Source of the DNA: JBDNIO01 sp041688215
GTDB taxonomy: Bacteria > Pseudomonadota > Gammaproteobacteria > Nevskiales > Salinisphaeraceae
Length of the DNA stretch: 6,291 nucleotides
NCBI GenBank assembly: GCA_041688215.1
Contig: JBDNIO010000064.1
Location: 1 to 6,291, forward strand
Reading direction: 5' to 3'
Shown here: in pieces, positions 6,111 through 6,291 of the stretch
Numbering within the stretch: the first letter of the stretch is position 1
How the letters are laid out: every line of letters begins with the position of its first letter
Notes under the pieces: generated by a model
The model's input: only the letters and a program-made list of their open reading frames with translations
Databases searched by the model: none
What the model was told of the DNA's origin: nothing
Translations under genes and position numbers: made by a program

Positions 6111-6291
6111 ATGAGCGAATACATACACAAGAGCCACAACGGCACGGTAGTACTGTACCACTTGGTTTTTCCTGCAAAATACCGGCAAGTGGTGTTTGAC
6201 GAACGCGTTGACGAGGTGCTCAAAAATATCTGTCTGGAAATTGAGGCCCGCTACCAAGTGAAGTTTTTAGAGATCGGGACGGACCAAGATC
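6111..6291 (+). CDS. tnpA: IS200/IS605-family transposase TnpA, N-terminal part (runs off right edge)
   Basis: Sixty codons from the ATG at 6111 encode MSEYIHKSHNGTVVLYHLVF, then PAKYRQVVFDE and ICLEIEARYQVKFLEIGTDQD. This is the characteristic opening of the single-strand Y1 (HUH) transposases of IS200/IS605. The next residues, expected to be the HUH metal-binding His motif, and the catalytic Tyr lie beyond the window, so intactness cannot be judged. The frame is undisturbed as far as it is visible. The gene diverges from glcD, with starts 91 bp apart. Weak ribosome binding is usual in this family, and none is clear here. It may be a lone tnpA element or the first gene of a tnpA-tnpB element. 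Confidence 0.88.
   Translation, partial: MSEYIHKSHNGTVVLYHLVFPAKYRQVVFDERVDEVLKNICLEIEARYQVKFLEIGTDQD
6111..6291 (+). mobile_element. Left part of an IS200/IS605-type insertion sequence (incomplete)
   Basis: The visible part consists of the tnpA start, with a hairpin just upstream at about 6083-6102 that may belong to the left end. The true left boundary must lie between the glcD start (6019 or 6052) and the hairpin; it cannot be fixed here because these elements insert without target duplication or terminal inverted repeats. The right end is outside the window. Confidence 0.7.

Noticed and set aside
6020..6223. N-terminal extension of the glcD frame with a signal-peptide-like stretch (LWLLCMYSLIHKAYAASG)
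   Set aside because: This stretch is antisense to the tnpA coding start and the hairpin region, and GlcD proteins are cytoplasmic with their family homology beginning near the ATG at 6019.

Overview
This window (about 6.3 kb, moderately high GC) looks like a chromosomal segment of a beta- or gammaproteobacterium. The evidence is the glycolate oxidase set in the order glcD-glcE-glcF with closely proteobacterial motifs, a DsbC-type periplasmic disulfide isomerase, and an IS200/IS605-type transposase. The genus cannot be fixed from the sequence alone.

Layout. Positions 2-346 (+) hold the 3' end of a gene that enters from the left; it resembles the C-terminal part of a penicillin-acylase (Ntn-hydrolase) family protein, but this is tentative. 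Positions 347-441 carry a candidate promoter and a strikingly symmetric operator-like array. It leads into a two-gene toxin-antitoxin module (442-1043, +): an AbrB/SpoVT-type antitoxin coupled to a PIN-domain RNase toxin. The module is flanked by two diverged copies of a ~55-bp direct repeat (317-370 and 1073-1129). These repeats are the 3' end of the upstream gene and the start of its trailer, so the module sits like a small cassette between two copies of that gene end.

Everything from 1134 to 6019 is on the minus strand and reads as one tightly packed operon, transcribed right to left: glcD (FAD subunit), glcE (FAD-binding subunit), glcF (iron-sulfur subunit), a DUF488/YeaO-like gene, and a lipoprotein-type DsbC. 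Gene junctions are 4-nt overlap, 2-nt gap, 14-nt overlap and 15-nt gap. GlcDEF together oxidise glycolate to glyoxylate and pass electrons to the respiratory chain. The two downstream genes have no known step in glycolate metabolism and are probably co-transcribed passengers or linked to redox quality control.

The right edge (6111-6291, +) is the N-terminus of an IS200/IS605-family TnpA transposase, divergent from glcD and only 91 bp from its preferred start codon. A GC-rich hairpin between them is a candidate element left end. The insertion sequence therefore occupies the place where the glc promoter and, in many bacteria, a regulator gene would be expected.

The points most worth a second look are the repeat-flanked toxin-antitoxin cassette with a shared in-frame amber codon, its three-part operator, and the insertion sequence placed against the glc operon.
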